This document shows positions 23,461-30,699 of a stretch of 34,537 nucleotides of DNA, in pieces (position 1 is the stretch's first letter; each line of letters opens with the position of its first letter). Position numbers and translations under genes: made by a program. This DNA comes from an uncultured Collinsella sp. (GTDB lineage Bacteria > Actinomycetota > Coriobacteriia > Coriobacteriales > Coriobacteriaceae). Under the pieces are notes generated by a model. The model was not told the DNA's origin, searched no databases, and saw only the letters and a list, made by a program, of their open reading frames with translations. The DNA lies in the NCBI GenBank assembly GCA_902479095.1, contig CABSNL010000020.1, forward strand, positions 1-34,537, written 5' to 3'.

Positions 23461-24966
23461 CTACAGATACTTGGCGCTCAGACGGAGCAGCTCTTCCTGG
23501 TTCGTCTCCTTGGTGTTGACGATGCCCGAAAGGTGCCCGTTCGACATGACGCCGATGCGGTTGGTGATGCCGAGGATCTCGGGCATCTCGGAGGAAACCA
23601 CGATCACCGTAGTGCCCTTCTTTGCCATGTCGATGATGAGCTGGTAAATCTCGTACTTAGCGCCAACATCGATACCACGGGTGGGCTCGTCCATCAGGAA
23701 CACCTGCGGATAGCGCTCAAGCCACTTACCAAAAATGACCTTTTGCTGGTTACCGCCAGAAAGGCTCGAAATCAGATCATCGGGGCCCATGCACTTGGTA
23801 TGCATGGTCTTGATCTCTTTGTTCGTCGCACGAACCATCTTGTCGTTGGACAACGCGGGGCCACTCTTGTACTGATCAAGGTTGGCGATGGTGGTGTTAA
23901 ATGTCAGATCGCCCTTCAGGAACAGGCCGTTTGCCTTGCGTTCCTCGGTAATCAGAGCAAAACCGTGCTCCATGGCGTCGCGCGCCGAGGAGAAGTTCAT
24001 CAGGCGGTCACGAAAGTAAACGCGGCCTGCCGCACGGGTACGAATACCAAAAATCGTCTCGAGCAACTCGGTACGGCCGGCGCCGACCAGGCCATACAGA
24101 CCAAAAATCTCGCCCTTGCGCACGTCGAAAGTGATGTCCACCAGGTGCGGATCGAACTTCGTGGACAGGTGCTGCACCGAAAGGACGTTGTCGCCGGGAA
24201 TGTTATCCACGGGCGGGAAACGGTTGTCCAGCGAGCGGCCGACCATGGCGCTCACGAGCTCGTTCATGTTGGTGTCACTTGTGCGCTTGGTCATAACCAG
24301 ATTACCGTCGCGCAGAACCGACACGTCGTCGCAGATCTCGAAGATCTCGTCCATTTTGTGCGAGATGTAGATCAGAGCGATGCCCTGCTCCTTGAGCTTA
24401 CGCATCATCTCGAACAGCTTATCGACTTCTTGCGCCATCAGCGAACTTGTGGGCTCGTCCAAAACGATAACCTTGGCGTTATAGGACATAGCCTTGGCGA
24501 TCTCGACCATCTGGCGCTGAGAGACGCTCATGTTTTTCATGGGCTGAGTCAGGTTGACGGTCATGCCCAGACGACGGAACAGGTCCGAAGCCTCTTTGCG
24601 CATGCGCGCCTCGTCGATCACGCCGCCCTTAACCGGATAGCGGCCCAAGAACAAGTTATCGACCACATTGCGCTCGAGGCACTGGTTGAGCTCCTGGTGG
24701 ACCATGGCGATGCCGTTTTCAAGAGCATCCTTAGGACCGGAGAAACTCACCTCCTTGCCATCGAGGAAAATCGAACCCTCGTCCTTTTGATAAGTGCCGA
24801 ACAGGCATTTCATCATCGTGGACTTGCCTGCGCCGTTCTCACCCATCAGGCCCATGACGGTGCCGCGGCGGACGTCGAGGTCGATGTGGTCGAGAACTCG
24901 GTTGCGCCCGAACGTCTTGCTCATCCCTCGAATCGACAGGACGATGTCGTCTTGCTTGTCTGACAT
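23461..24966 (-). CDS. mglA: Galactose/methylgalactoside ABC importer ATPase MglA
   Basis: A 501-aa double ATPase of the sugar (CUT2) class. The N-half has Walker A GENGAGKST, signature MSVSQRQMVEIAKA and Walker B VIVLDEPTSS. The C-half has the degenerate Walker A GLVGAGRTE typical of this family, signature LSGGNQQKVIFGKWL and LMDEPTRGID. ATG 24966 follows GAGGGG at 7 nt. It powers galactose uptake with MglC and MglB. It is separated from mglB by 189 bp that contain a terminator and a LacI-type operator, so it is probably expressed below mglB and under the same repressor. Confidence 0.96.
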   Translation of the reverse strand: MSDKQDDIVLSIRGMSKTFGRNRVLDHIDLDVRRGTVMGLMGENGAGKSTMMKCLFGTYQKDEGSIFLDGKEVSFSGPKDALENGIAMVHQELNQCLERNVVDNLFLGRYPVKGGVIDEARMRKEASDLFRRLGMTVNLTQPMKNMSVSQRQMVEIAKAMSYNAKVIVLDEPTSSLMAQEVDKLFEMMRKLKEQGIALIYISHKMDEIFEICDDVSVLRDGNLVMTKRTSDTNMNELVSAMVGRSLDNRFPPVDNIPGDNVLSVQHLSTKFDPHLVDITFDVRKGEIFGLYGLVGAGRTELLETIFGIRTRAAGRVYFRDRLMNFSSARDAMEHGFALITEERKANGLFLKGDLTFNTTIANLDQYKSGPALSNDKMVRATNKEIKTMHTKCMGPDDLISSLSGGNQQKVIFGKWLERYPQVFLMDEPTRGIDVGAKYEIYQLIIDMAKKGTTVIVVSSEMPEILGITNRIGVMSNGHLSGIVNTKETNQEELLRLSAKYL

Positions 24967-25060
24967 GTATTCACCCCTCGTTTCCCTCGATGTCCTCCCT
25001 GTGCAACCTTATTTGCGCAGCTACGATAGGGAGAACGTCCTGATATGAGACCATTACGAA

Positions 25061-25076
25061 ATGTTTACGTACTCAT
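25061..25076. promoter_or_regulatory. Galactose-regulon operator between mglB and mglA
   Basis: ATGTTTACGTACTCAT is identical to the galK-upstream site at 30640-30655. It is enclosed by an inverted repeat (GAGACCAT 25047-25054 with ATGGTCTC 25073-25080), so operator and mRNA hairpin overlap. Confidence 0.7.
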
Positions 25077-25084
25077 GGTCTCTG

Positions 25085-25120
25085 AAAAGCAAGGGGGAGC
25101 AGTCTCCTGATCCCCCTTGC
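25085..25120 (-). terminator. Terminator/attenuator after mglB
   Basis: Minus strand stem GCAAGGGGGA with TCCCCCTTGC, then TTTTC. It lies 36 bp past the mglB stop and would favour binding-protein excess over the membrane complex. Confidence 0.8.
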
Positions 25121-25155
25121 CAACATGCCTACATGCTCCTGTGAGCAATCACGGC

Positions 25156-26457
25156 CTACTGGCCAAGAATCGACGTGTAGGAAGCGCCGTTGTCGGTCTT
25201 CACCATGTTGATGGCAAAGGCATCAAAGTCAGCCGGGTTACCAAGCTTGTTGGTAATGGAGGACTCGTTCTGGCCGTCGCCCTGGACAACCTCGAGATCG
25301 AGGTTGAGCAGCGGTGCATAATTCTCGAGCAGCGGCTTGTAGGTGGAGCCCAGGAAGTTGTCGGCGGAGTTGTAGATGCTCAGCCAGACCTTCTTCTTGG
25401 GGCTGTCCTTCTCGTCGAGCTGGGCCTGAGCCGTCTCGTACAGGGTGTTCGCCGGGTCGGTGAAGTCCTTGTAGTTGTCGGCCGTGACCTCGAGGTTCAT
25501 AGCGTAGAAGGAGCGATCGTCCTTGCTGAACTTGAAGTCATCCTCGGCGATGACGTTGCCGGCATCGTCAGCCTTGCCCACACCGGTGTTGACGTCGACG
25601 CCGTCAAGAGAGTTGCGGAGCAGGCGCAGGGTGAGGTAAGCCTGAACAGCGGGGTTCTGGGAAATGGTGCCACCATAGGGGAAGTCGGTGTCGCCCAGGG
25701 CGGCAACGGCGTCGGAGTTGGCGTCGTAACCAAAGACGGGGACCTTGTTCTCCTTGGCCCAGTTGGAGTACATGGACATGCCCATGCCGTCGTTGTTGGA
25801 GACAACGATATCAATCTGCTCGCCGAAAGCGGAAGCCCAGGTGCCGGACAGAGCGTTACCGGCGGTCGGAGCGTCCCAAGTGGCGCCGGCGGAGGTCTTC
25901 ATCTCCTGGCTGGCGAGCTCACGAATCTTGAACTTCTTGCCGTCGACCTCGATCTCGCCGTCCTTGACCTTGTCGGACTTGCCGTCCGTGTTGGTGCCGA
26001 CGGGGTCAGAAACGATCTGGCCGTCCTTCTCGACAGCGGTGCCCAGGGCCTTACGGCAGCCACGGGTACGAGCGATGGAGTCGTTGTGTCCCACGTCACC
26101 GATGGCGAGGACGTAGCCAATGACGCCGTCACCGTTGCGGTCGATGTCAGCTGCATGGGCCTTGATGTACTCGACGACCATCTGACCCTCGAGCTCGCCG
26201 CCCTGCTTGGCGTCAAAGCCGACGTAGTAGGTGTCATCGTTCCACTTGAGCGTGGTCATATCCAGCTCACCGGTGGAAGAGTTAGAAGGCTGGCGGTTGT
26301 AGAAAACGACCGGCTTCGTGGCGTTCGAGCTTCCGCCGGCGGCGGCAGAACCGCCATCGCTACCGGAGCCACCGCAGCCCACGAGGGAGCCGGCAGTAGC
26401 GACGCTCATCACGCCGAGGCCGCAAGCCTGAAGGAACTGACGACGAGAAAGTGCCGT
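25156..26457 (-). CDS. mglB: Galactose-binding lipoprotein MglB (Tat signal, start codon unclear)
   Basis: A ~433-aa periplasmic-binding-type lipoprotein delivering galactose or glucose to MglAC. The encoded N-terminus reads TALSRRQFLQACGLG, then a hydrophobic run and lipobox SLVGC: a Tat-type (S-R-R-x-F-L) lipoprotein signal. A Gly/Ser linker and an MglB fold follow, with a calcium-loop-like DIDRNGDGVIG. The first ATG/GTG in frame is GTG 26412, which lacks a ribosome site and removes the twin arginines. Upstream, AAAGGGG is followed 8 nt later by ACG (26457), which I take provisionally as start; no ATG, GTG or TTG occurs in frame back to a TAG. A non-standard start, a small lesion or a sequence error are all possible. 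First gene of the mgl operon. Confidence 0.9.
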   Translation of the reverse strand, partial: TALSRRQFLQACGLGVMSVATAGSLVGCGGSGSDGGSAAAGGSSNATKPVVFYNRQPSNSSTGELDMTTLKWNDDTYYVGFDAKQGGELEGQMVVEYIKAHAADIDRNGDGVIGYVLAIGDVGHNDSIARTRGCRKALGTAVEKDGQIVSDPVGTNTDGKSDKVKDGEIEVDGKKFKIRELASQEMKTSAGATWDAPTAGNALSGTWASAFGEQIDIVVSNNDGMGMSMYSNWAKENKVPVFGYDANSDAVAALGDTDFPYGGTISQNPAVQAYLTLRLLRNSLDGVDVNTGVGKADDAGNVIAEDDFKFSKDDRSFYAMNLEVTADNYKDFTDPANTLYETAQAQLDEKDSPKKKVWLSIYNSADNFLGSTYKPLLENYAPLLNLDLEVVQGDGQNESSITNKLGNPADFDAFAINMVKTDNGASYTSILGQ

Positions 26458-26512
26458 GAGGAATTCCCCTTTCTTAGCGCATCCCTTAATGCGCTTTAAC
26501 TACCAAAACGAG

Positions 26513-26560
26513 CGCCGGGGGATGTTAGATGTTTGCGCTAACATCCTTTGCCCCTCGGCG
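26513..26560 (-). promoter_or_regulatory. Large hairpin in the mglB leader
   Basis: Nested stems: GATGTTAG (26521-26528) with CTAACATC (26538-26545) inside CGCCGGGG with CCCCTCGGCG. On the minus strand it is followed by CTCGTTTTGG, so attenuation is possible. A second perfect stem, AGCGCAT (26476-26482) with ATGCGCT (26489-26495), lies just before the ribosome site. Confidence 0.55.
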
Positions 26561-26605
26561 GGCTCTTACTCCCTGCCATAGCGCAACAGCAAGGACGAGT
26601 CGTTA

Positions 26606-26655
26606 ATGAGTACGTTAACAGCCTGAGGAATAAAAACTATCCAGAGTTTTATCAA
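26606..26655 (-). promoter_or_regulatory. mglB promoter with galactose-regulon operator
   Basis: Minus strand: TTGATA (26650-26655), 17-bp spacer, weak TATTCC -10 (26627-26632), then the operator, read on the plus strand as ATGAGTACGTTAACA (26606-26620), just downstream of the -10. Repressor there would block initiation or escape. The rest of 26656-26810 holds no gene I can support. Confidence 0.6.
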
Positions 26656-26810
26656 AGACGCCGAACGGTCGATACGGGCGCGCGAACGGTATGCCGCTAT
26701 TTGAAATAATGCGAGGTAAATGGGGGTGCTTTTAGATAAATACTCTGCCATCGCCGCAGGTAACGACATGGTCAATCGTTTTATCATCGGCATTTGCCCC
26801 TAAACAAAAA

Positions 26811-26843
26811 CCACCACAAAGGTGCCTGTCCCCTTTGTGGTGG
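26811..26843. repeat. REP-like 33-bp hairpin (copy 2)
   Basis: Inverted copy of 21173-21205 (32/33). On the minus strand it is followed by TTTTTG and lies 35 bp past the fprA stop, so it probably doubles as that gene's terminator. Confidence 0.8.
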
Positions 26844-26877
26844 TTGTGATGGTTGAGCGTCAAAAGTGAACGTGTCG

Positions 26878-28038
26878 CTACTTGGAAAGCTCGTCGGCGA
26901 GGGCCTCGATCTGGGCGCGCGAGGCGTCGTTGAGCGAGCCCAGCACAGTCACCTTGTTCTGCGTCAGGGTGATGTCCTTCATACCCTCGAGCTCCTTGGT
27001 CATAATCTTGGCAGCTGCAGGCGCCCAAGAGCCGGCCTCGACGAGCGCCACGGTGCGGTTCTGGTAGGCATGCTCGGCGAGCGTATGGATAAAGGTGCTC
27101 ATGAACGGGAAGATCTCGCCCTGATAGGTAATGGAGGCGAGCACCAGGCGGTCGTAGCGGAACGCATCCTCAACGGCCTCGGCCATGTCGTCGCGAGCCA
27201 GGTCAAAGACGGAAACCTTCTGGCCGCGAGCCTCGAGCGCTGCGGCGAGCTCCTCGACGGCGGCCTTCAGGTGGCCGTAGACGCTCGCGTAGGCAATGGT
27301 GATGCCCTCGTCCTCGGGCTGATAGCTCGACCAGGTGTTGTAGGTGTCGAGGTAATAGCCCAGGTTCTCGGTCAGCACGGGGCCGTGGAGCGGGCAGATA
27401 ATCTGGATGTCCAGAGCGGCGGCCTTCTTAAGCACGGCCTGCACAAACTTGCCGAACTTGCCCACGATACCAAAGTAGTAACGACGCGCCTCGCAGGCCC
27501 AGCCTTCCGGGTCCTCGATGTCGTTGGCACCGAACTTGCCAAAGGCGTCGGCACTAAAGAGCACCTTGTCGGTGGACTCGTAGGAGAACAGCACCTCGGG
27601 CCAGTGAACGTTGGGGGCGCCGACAAAGGTCAGGCTGTGGCCGCCCAGGTCGAGCACGTCGCCCTCTTTGACGACCATCTTGCGCTCGGGGTAGTCGGTG
27701 CCGAAGTAGTTGACCATCATGCGGAAGGCGCCCATGCTGGCCACGATCTGGGCCTGGGGGTAGCGCTCCATAAAGGCAGCGATGCCGGCGGAGTGGTCGG
27801 GCTCCATGTGATGGACGACCAGGTAGTCGGGCGTACGGCCATCGAGTACGGCCTCGAGGTTGCCGAGCCACTCGTCAACAAAACCGCCGTCGACAGAATC
27901 GGCGACAGCGATCTTGTCGCCCAAGATAACGTAGCTGTTGTATGCCATACCGTTCTCGGACACATCGTACTGGCCCTCGAACAGGTCAATGTCGTGATCG
28001 TCGACACCGATGTAGCGGATATCCTTGGTGATCTCCAT
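26878..28038 (-). CDS. fprA: FprA-family flavodiiron protein (A-type flavoprotein, O2/NO reductase)
   Basis: A 386-aa cytoplasmic flavodiiron protein. The N-terminal metallo-beta-lactamase-like domain has all expected diiron ligands: HMEPDH (H77, E79, D81, H82), the histidine in NVHWPE, the aspartate in SADAFG and the histidine in CPLHGP. The C-terminal flavodoxin domain (from about residue 250) has the FMN loop YASVYGHLKAA. Such proteins reduce oxygen to water or nitric oxide to nitrous oxide, protecting anaerobes. ATG 28038 follows AGGAGG. No rubredoxin domain or gene is adjacent, so the electron donor is unknown. A single-gene unit ending at the REP-like terminator 26811-26843. Confidence 0.95.
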   Translation of the reverse strand: MEITKDIRYIGVDDHDIDLFEGQYDVSENGMAYNSYVILGDKIAVADSVDGGFVDEWLGNLEAVLDGRTPDYLVVHHMEPDHSAGIAAFMERYPQAQIVASMGAFRMMVNYFGTDYPERKMVVKEGDVLDLGGHSLTFVGAPNVHWPEVLFSYESTDKVLFSADAFGKFGANDIEDPEGWACEARRYYFGIVGKFGKFVQAVLKKAAALDIQIICPLHGPVLTENLGYYLDTYNTWSSYQPEDEGITIAYASVYGHLKAAVEELAAALEARGQKVSVFDLARDDMAEAVEDAFRYDRLVLASITYQGEIFPFMSTFIHTLAEHAYQNRTVALVEAGSWAPAAAKIMTKELEGMKDITLTQNKVTVLGSLNDASRAQIEALADELSK

Positions 28039-28054
28039 CAGGCAAAGCCTCCTA

Positions 28055-28078
28055 GATAGACAAAAGAACCCGTCTATC
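28055..28078. promoter_or_regulatory. Inverted repeat in the fprA leader
   Basis: GATAGAC (28055-28061) and GTCTATC (28072-28078), 10 bp apart, are perfect inverted copies next to a TATGAT -10-like box (minus strand, about 28076-28081). Candidate operator for an oxygen/NO-responsive regulator or a short leader hairpin. Confidence 0.4.
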
Positions 28079-28167
28079 ATAACACTCGACAGTATCCCAA
28101 CTGTTATCTGCCGGCATCCATACCGATTGTTATTGAAATACGATAAATAGCCGTTTACCTGCGCAAA

Positions 28168-29199
28168 CTAAATGCGCGGTGCCGCCGTACTATGTCGAAT
28201 AATAAGCTGGCCGGGAATACGAATGGCGACGGTTTTGCCCGCCGTACCCGCCTCGGGAACCGCATGCTCGAACACCTCACGTCCACGCTGATGTAGATCG
28301 AATCGCACGGTCGTGAGTTCGTTATGCGCGACAAAATCATCGAGCGAGTCATCGACGCCCACCACGCTCACGTCCTCGGGCACGCGCAAGCCGCTATCGC
28401 GCAGCGCTGCAATTGCGCCATTTGCCATCTGGTCGTTTGCCGCGTAAATCGCCGTCATGGTGCGGTCGTGCTCGGCCAGGTACCTGCCGGCCTCGTAACC
28501 GCTGTTGGCAGACCAATCGCCTTCGAGTGGTTCGGCCATTTTGATATGCCTGCGCTCGAGAGAATCTCTCCAACCAGCCCGGCGGAACTGTTCGTCGACC
28601 GAGAAGGACGGACCGCCGATAAAGCGAATTTGCTCGTGACCCAGCTCAAACAGATGATCCATAAGCAGTAGAGAGCAGCCATAGTGGTCAGAGTCGACCG
28701 TGGTTACCCGCGGGTGAGCATACATGGTGACGATGACCGTGCCGATACCCGGCAGCGGATCAAACGCCTCAAAATCGGGCGCCATACGACTCATGCCGAT
28801 AATGATGCCGTCCACGGGCAGCGCTGCCATACGACGCGTTGCCTCGGCAAGCGAAAACTCCTCGGTCTTGGACATCTCGACCAGCGTGATAGCACAACCG
28901 CGGTCGCGGGCCGCACTGGCAATGCCATCGATCATCGTCAGGTTACCGAACTTGGTGACGTCGTTTACGCACAGCCCGACCGAATGGTAGCGGCCGTCGC
29001 GCAGCGAGCGACCGGCATAGCTCGGACGGAAACCGAGCTCCTGCATGGCTGCCTGCACGCGCTGACGCGTCTGCTCGTTCACGTTGGGCAATCCGTTGGC
29101 AACGCGCGAAACCGTCTGCTGCGAAACACCGGCAGCGCGGGCAACGTCGGCCATGGAAACCGGACGCGAACCCGTGTCGTTGGAAGGGCGCCTTGCCAC
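28168..29199 (-). CDS. LacI/GalR-family regulator of the galactose regulon
   Basis: A 343-aa LacI-family repressor. The HTH (SMADVARAAGVSQQTVSRVANG, about residues 15-36) and hinge (SYAGRSLRDGR) are followed by an effector domain with LVEMSKTEEF and VVGVDDSLDDF. GTG 29199 is the start, 5 nt after AAGGTG. It is divergent from galM. An operator of the ATGTTAACGTACTCTA type lies 84-99 bp upstream of its own start, and four similar sites precede galM, galK, mglB and mglA. This makes it the obvious galactose-responsive repressor, although binding is inferred, not seen. Confidence 0.92.
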   Translation of the reverse strand: MARRPSNDTGSRPVSMADVARAAGVSQQTVSRVANGLPNVNEQTRQRVQAAMQELGFRPSYAGRSLRDGRYHSVGLCVNDVTKFGNLTMIDGIASAARDRGCAITLVEMSKTEEFSLAEATRRMAALPVDGIIIGMSRMAPDFEAFDPLPGIGTVIVTMYAHPRVTTVDSDHYGCSLLLMDHLFELGHEQIRFIGGPSFSVDEQFRRAGWRDSLERRHIKMAEPLEGDWSANSGYEAGRYLAEHDRTMTAIYAANDQMANGAIAALRDSGLRVPEDVSVVGVDDSLDDFVAHNELTTVRFDLHQRGREVFEHAVPEAGTAGKTVAIRIPGQLIIRHSTAAPRI

Positions 29200-29282
29200 A
29201 AAATCACCTTCGCTCCTGTAGGAAGCCTAAATACCCCATGCGAAATTGCAGATCACACGGGAGGCTTTGTTGTCTATCGATA

Positions 29283-29298
29283 ATGTTAACGTACTCTA
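29283..29298. promoter_or_regulatory. Galactose-regulon operator upstream of the LacI-family gene
   Basis: ATGTTAACGTACTCTA matches the consensus ATGTTWACGTACTCAT in 15 of 16 positions. Its place suggests autoregulation. Confidence 0.65.
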
Positions 29299-29404
29299 CT
29301 ATACCTATCAGCAATTATGCAGCGCCCTCAACACCACCTGAATACCGTTCACGGCTCATTTTCGACCGATTGCAGGAAAGCGAAGAAGTCCGTGGTTCCA
29401 AGCT

Positions 29405-29420
29405 ATGAGTACGTTAACAT
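29405..29420. promoter_or_regulatory. Galactose-regulon operator upstream of galM
   Basis: ATGAGTACGTTAACAT is the consensus in reverse orientation, 79-94 bp before the galM start. It pairs with the site at 29283-29298 across the divergent control region (29200-29498), which holds no gene. Confidence 0.7.
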
Positions 29421-29445
29421 AAGGCGTAAACACACCGATACCATA

Positions 29446-29474
29446 ATGGCCTGCGCTCCGAGCGCGCAGGCCAT
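29446..29474 (+). promoter_or_regulatory. Hairpin in the galM leader
   Basis: ATGGCCTGCGC (29446-29456) pairs perfectly with GCGCAGGCCAT (29464-29474). No T-run follows. It sits between the operator and the galM ribosome site. Confidence 0.5.
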
Positions 29475-29498
29475 GGCGTCGTATTCGAAAGGACGCTC

Positions 29499-30575
29499 AT
29501 GATTACCACAACTCCGTTCGGCACCGCCCCCAGCGGCTTGCCGGTTACGGTCTATAACCTTGTTTGCGCAGGTGCCCGCGTGCGCGTCATGGACTATGGC
29601 GCGACCATCCTTGGCATCGAGGTTCCCGATGCCTCAGGCGATGTTACCGACATCGCGCTCGGCTTCGATGCCCTCGATAGCTACTTCGACAATCCGGCGT
29701 GCTACGGCGGAACTATTGGCCCTTCGGCCAACCGAACGGATAAAGGCCAAATCGAGATTGCCGGCACGGTCTATCAGATGGCATGCAACGATGGTCCTGA
29801 CAAAGCCAATAATCTGCACACCGACCTTGAGCATGGCCTTCATAAGCGCATGTGGAATGCCACAGTCGATGAGATTACCAACACGGTGAGTTTTACATGC
29901 CAGTTGGCCGACGGCGAACTGGGCCTCCCGGGCAACCGCACCTTTACCGTTGCCTATGTCCTGCAGGCAGGGCCAACGGGTGCCGCAGAGCTCACCTGCA
30001 CGCAAAGCTGCGTTACCGATGCCGACACCTTCGTCAACATGACCAACCACACGTACTTCAACCTTGCGGGGCACGATGCCGGCACGGTTCTGGACCAGGT
30101 CGCGACTGTCGACGCCGCGGCTTTCCTCCCCCAACGCCAGGACAACGTCTCTTCTGGCGAGGTTCGCCCCGTGGCCGGCACGCCATTCGATTTCCGCGCA
30201 CCCAAGGCGCTCGGCCGCGACATCGATGCGAACGACGAGCAGCTCAAGATTGCACGGGGCTTTGACCATTGTTTCTGCCTGGATGGCTTTACTCCCGACG
30301 CCGACCCGCGCCACGCACTGCACTTGCAAGATCCAAACTCGCGCCGCACGCTCGACATCTTCGTAACCGCACCGGGCGCGCATCTGTATACCGGCAACTG
30401 GCTCAGCGATATCGACGCCAAAGACGGCTGCAGTTACGGTCCTCGCGACGGCGTCGCATTTGAGCCCGAGTTTTGGCCTGACAACAACCATCACGCAGAT
30501 TGGGCGCATCCCGTCTGCACACCTGACCACTCGTTTAGCTCGACGATCGTCTACCGATTCTCGACCGTTTGTTAA
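29499..30575 (+). CDS. galM: Aldose 1-epimerase (galactose mutarotase)
   Basis: A 358-aa GalM-family protein that interconverts alpha and beta anomers of galactose or glucose, feeding galactokinase. Recognisable segments: GATILGIEVPD near the N-terminus, IGPSANR (usually IGRxANR), VNMTNHTYFNLAG with a catalytic histidine, and GVAFEPEFWPD with the general-base glutamate. ATG 29499 follows GAAAGGA. It is divergent from the LacI-family regulator, has its own operator, and is separated from galK by a hairpin and another operator. Confidence 0.93.
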   Translation: MITTTPFGTAPSGLPVTVYNLVCAGARVRVMDYGATILGIEVPDASGDVTDIALGFDALDSYFDNPACYGGTIGPSANRTDKGQIEIAGTVYQMACNDGPDKANNLHTDLEHGLHKRMWNATVDEITNTVSFTCQLADGELGLPGNRTFTVAYVLQAGPTGAAELTCTQSCVTDADTFVNMTNHTYFNLAGHDAGTVLDQVATVDAAAFLPQRQDNVSSGEVRPVAGTPFDFRAPKALGRDIDANDEQLKIARGFDHCFCLDGFTPDADPRHALHLQDPNSRRTLDIFVTAPGAHLYTGNWLSDIDAKDGCSYGPRDGVAFEPEFWPDNNHHADWAHPVCTPDHSFSSTIVYRFSTVC

Positions 30576-30588
30576 CCCACCCTCGTCG

Positions 30589-30635
30589 AGGTGTGAGGGA
30601 GCAGCGTTATGACTCCCGCTTACTCCCTCACACCT
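30589..30635 (+). terminator. Terminator-like hairpin after galM
   Basis: A perfect 13-bp stem AGGTGTGAGGGAG (30589-30601) with CTCCCTCACACCT (30623-30635), followed by TGATATGTTT. The galK operator starts 5 bp later, so galK probably has its own transcription start. Confidence 0.6.
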
Positions 30636-30639
30636 TGAT

Positions 30640-30655
30640 ATGTTTACGTACTCAT
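30640..30655. promoter_or_regulatory. Galactose-regulon operator upstream of galK
   Basis: ATGTTTACGTACTCAT, identical to the site at 25061-25076, 45 bp before the galK start. Confidence 0.7.
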
Positions 30656-30699
30656 AAGCAAAGCCCGGCAACTCGGGATAACCAAGAAAGGAAGACACC

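Noticed and set aside
21760..24963. 1067-codon open frame on the plus strand across mglC and mglA
   Set aside because: It spans two real minus-strand genes and has no domain; an artefact of codon bias.
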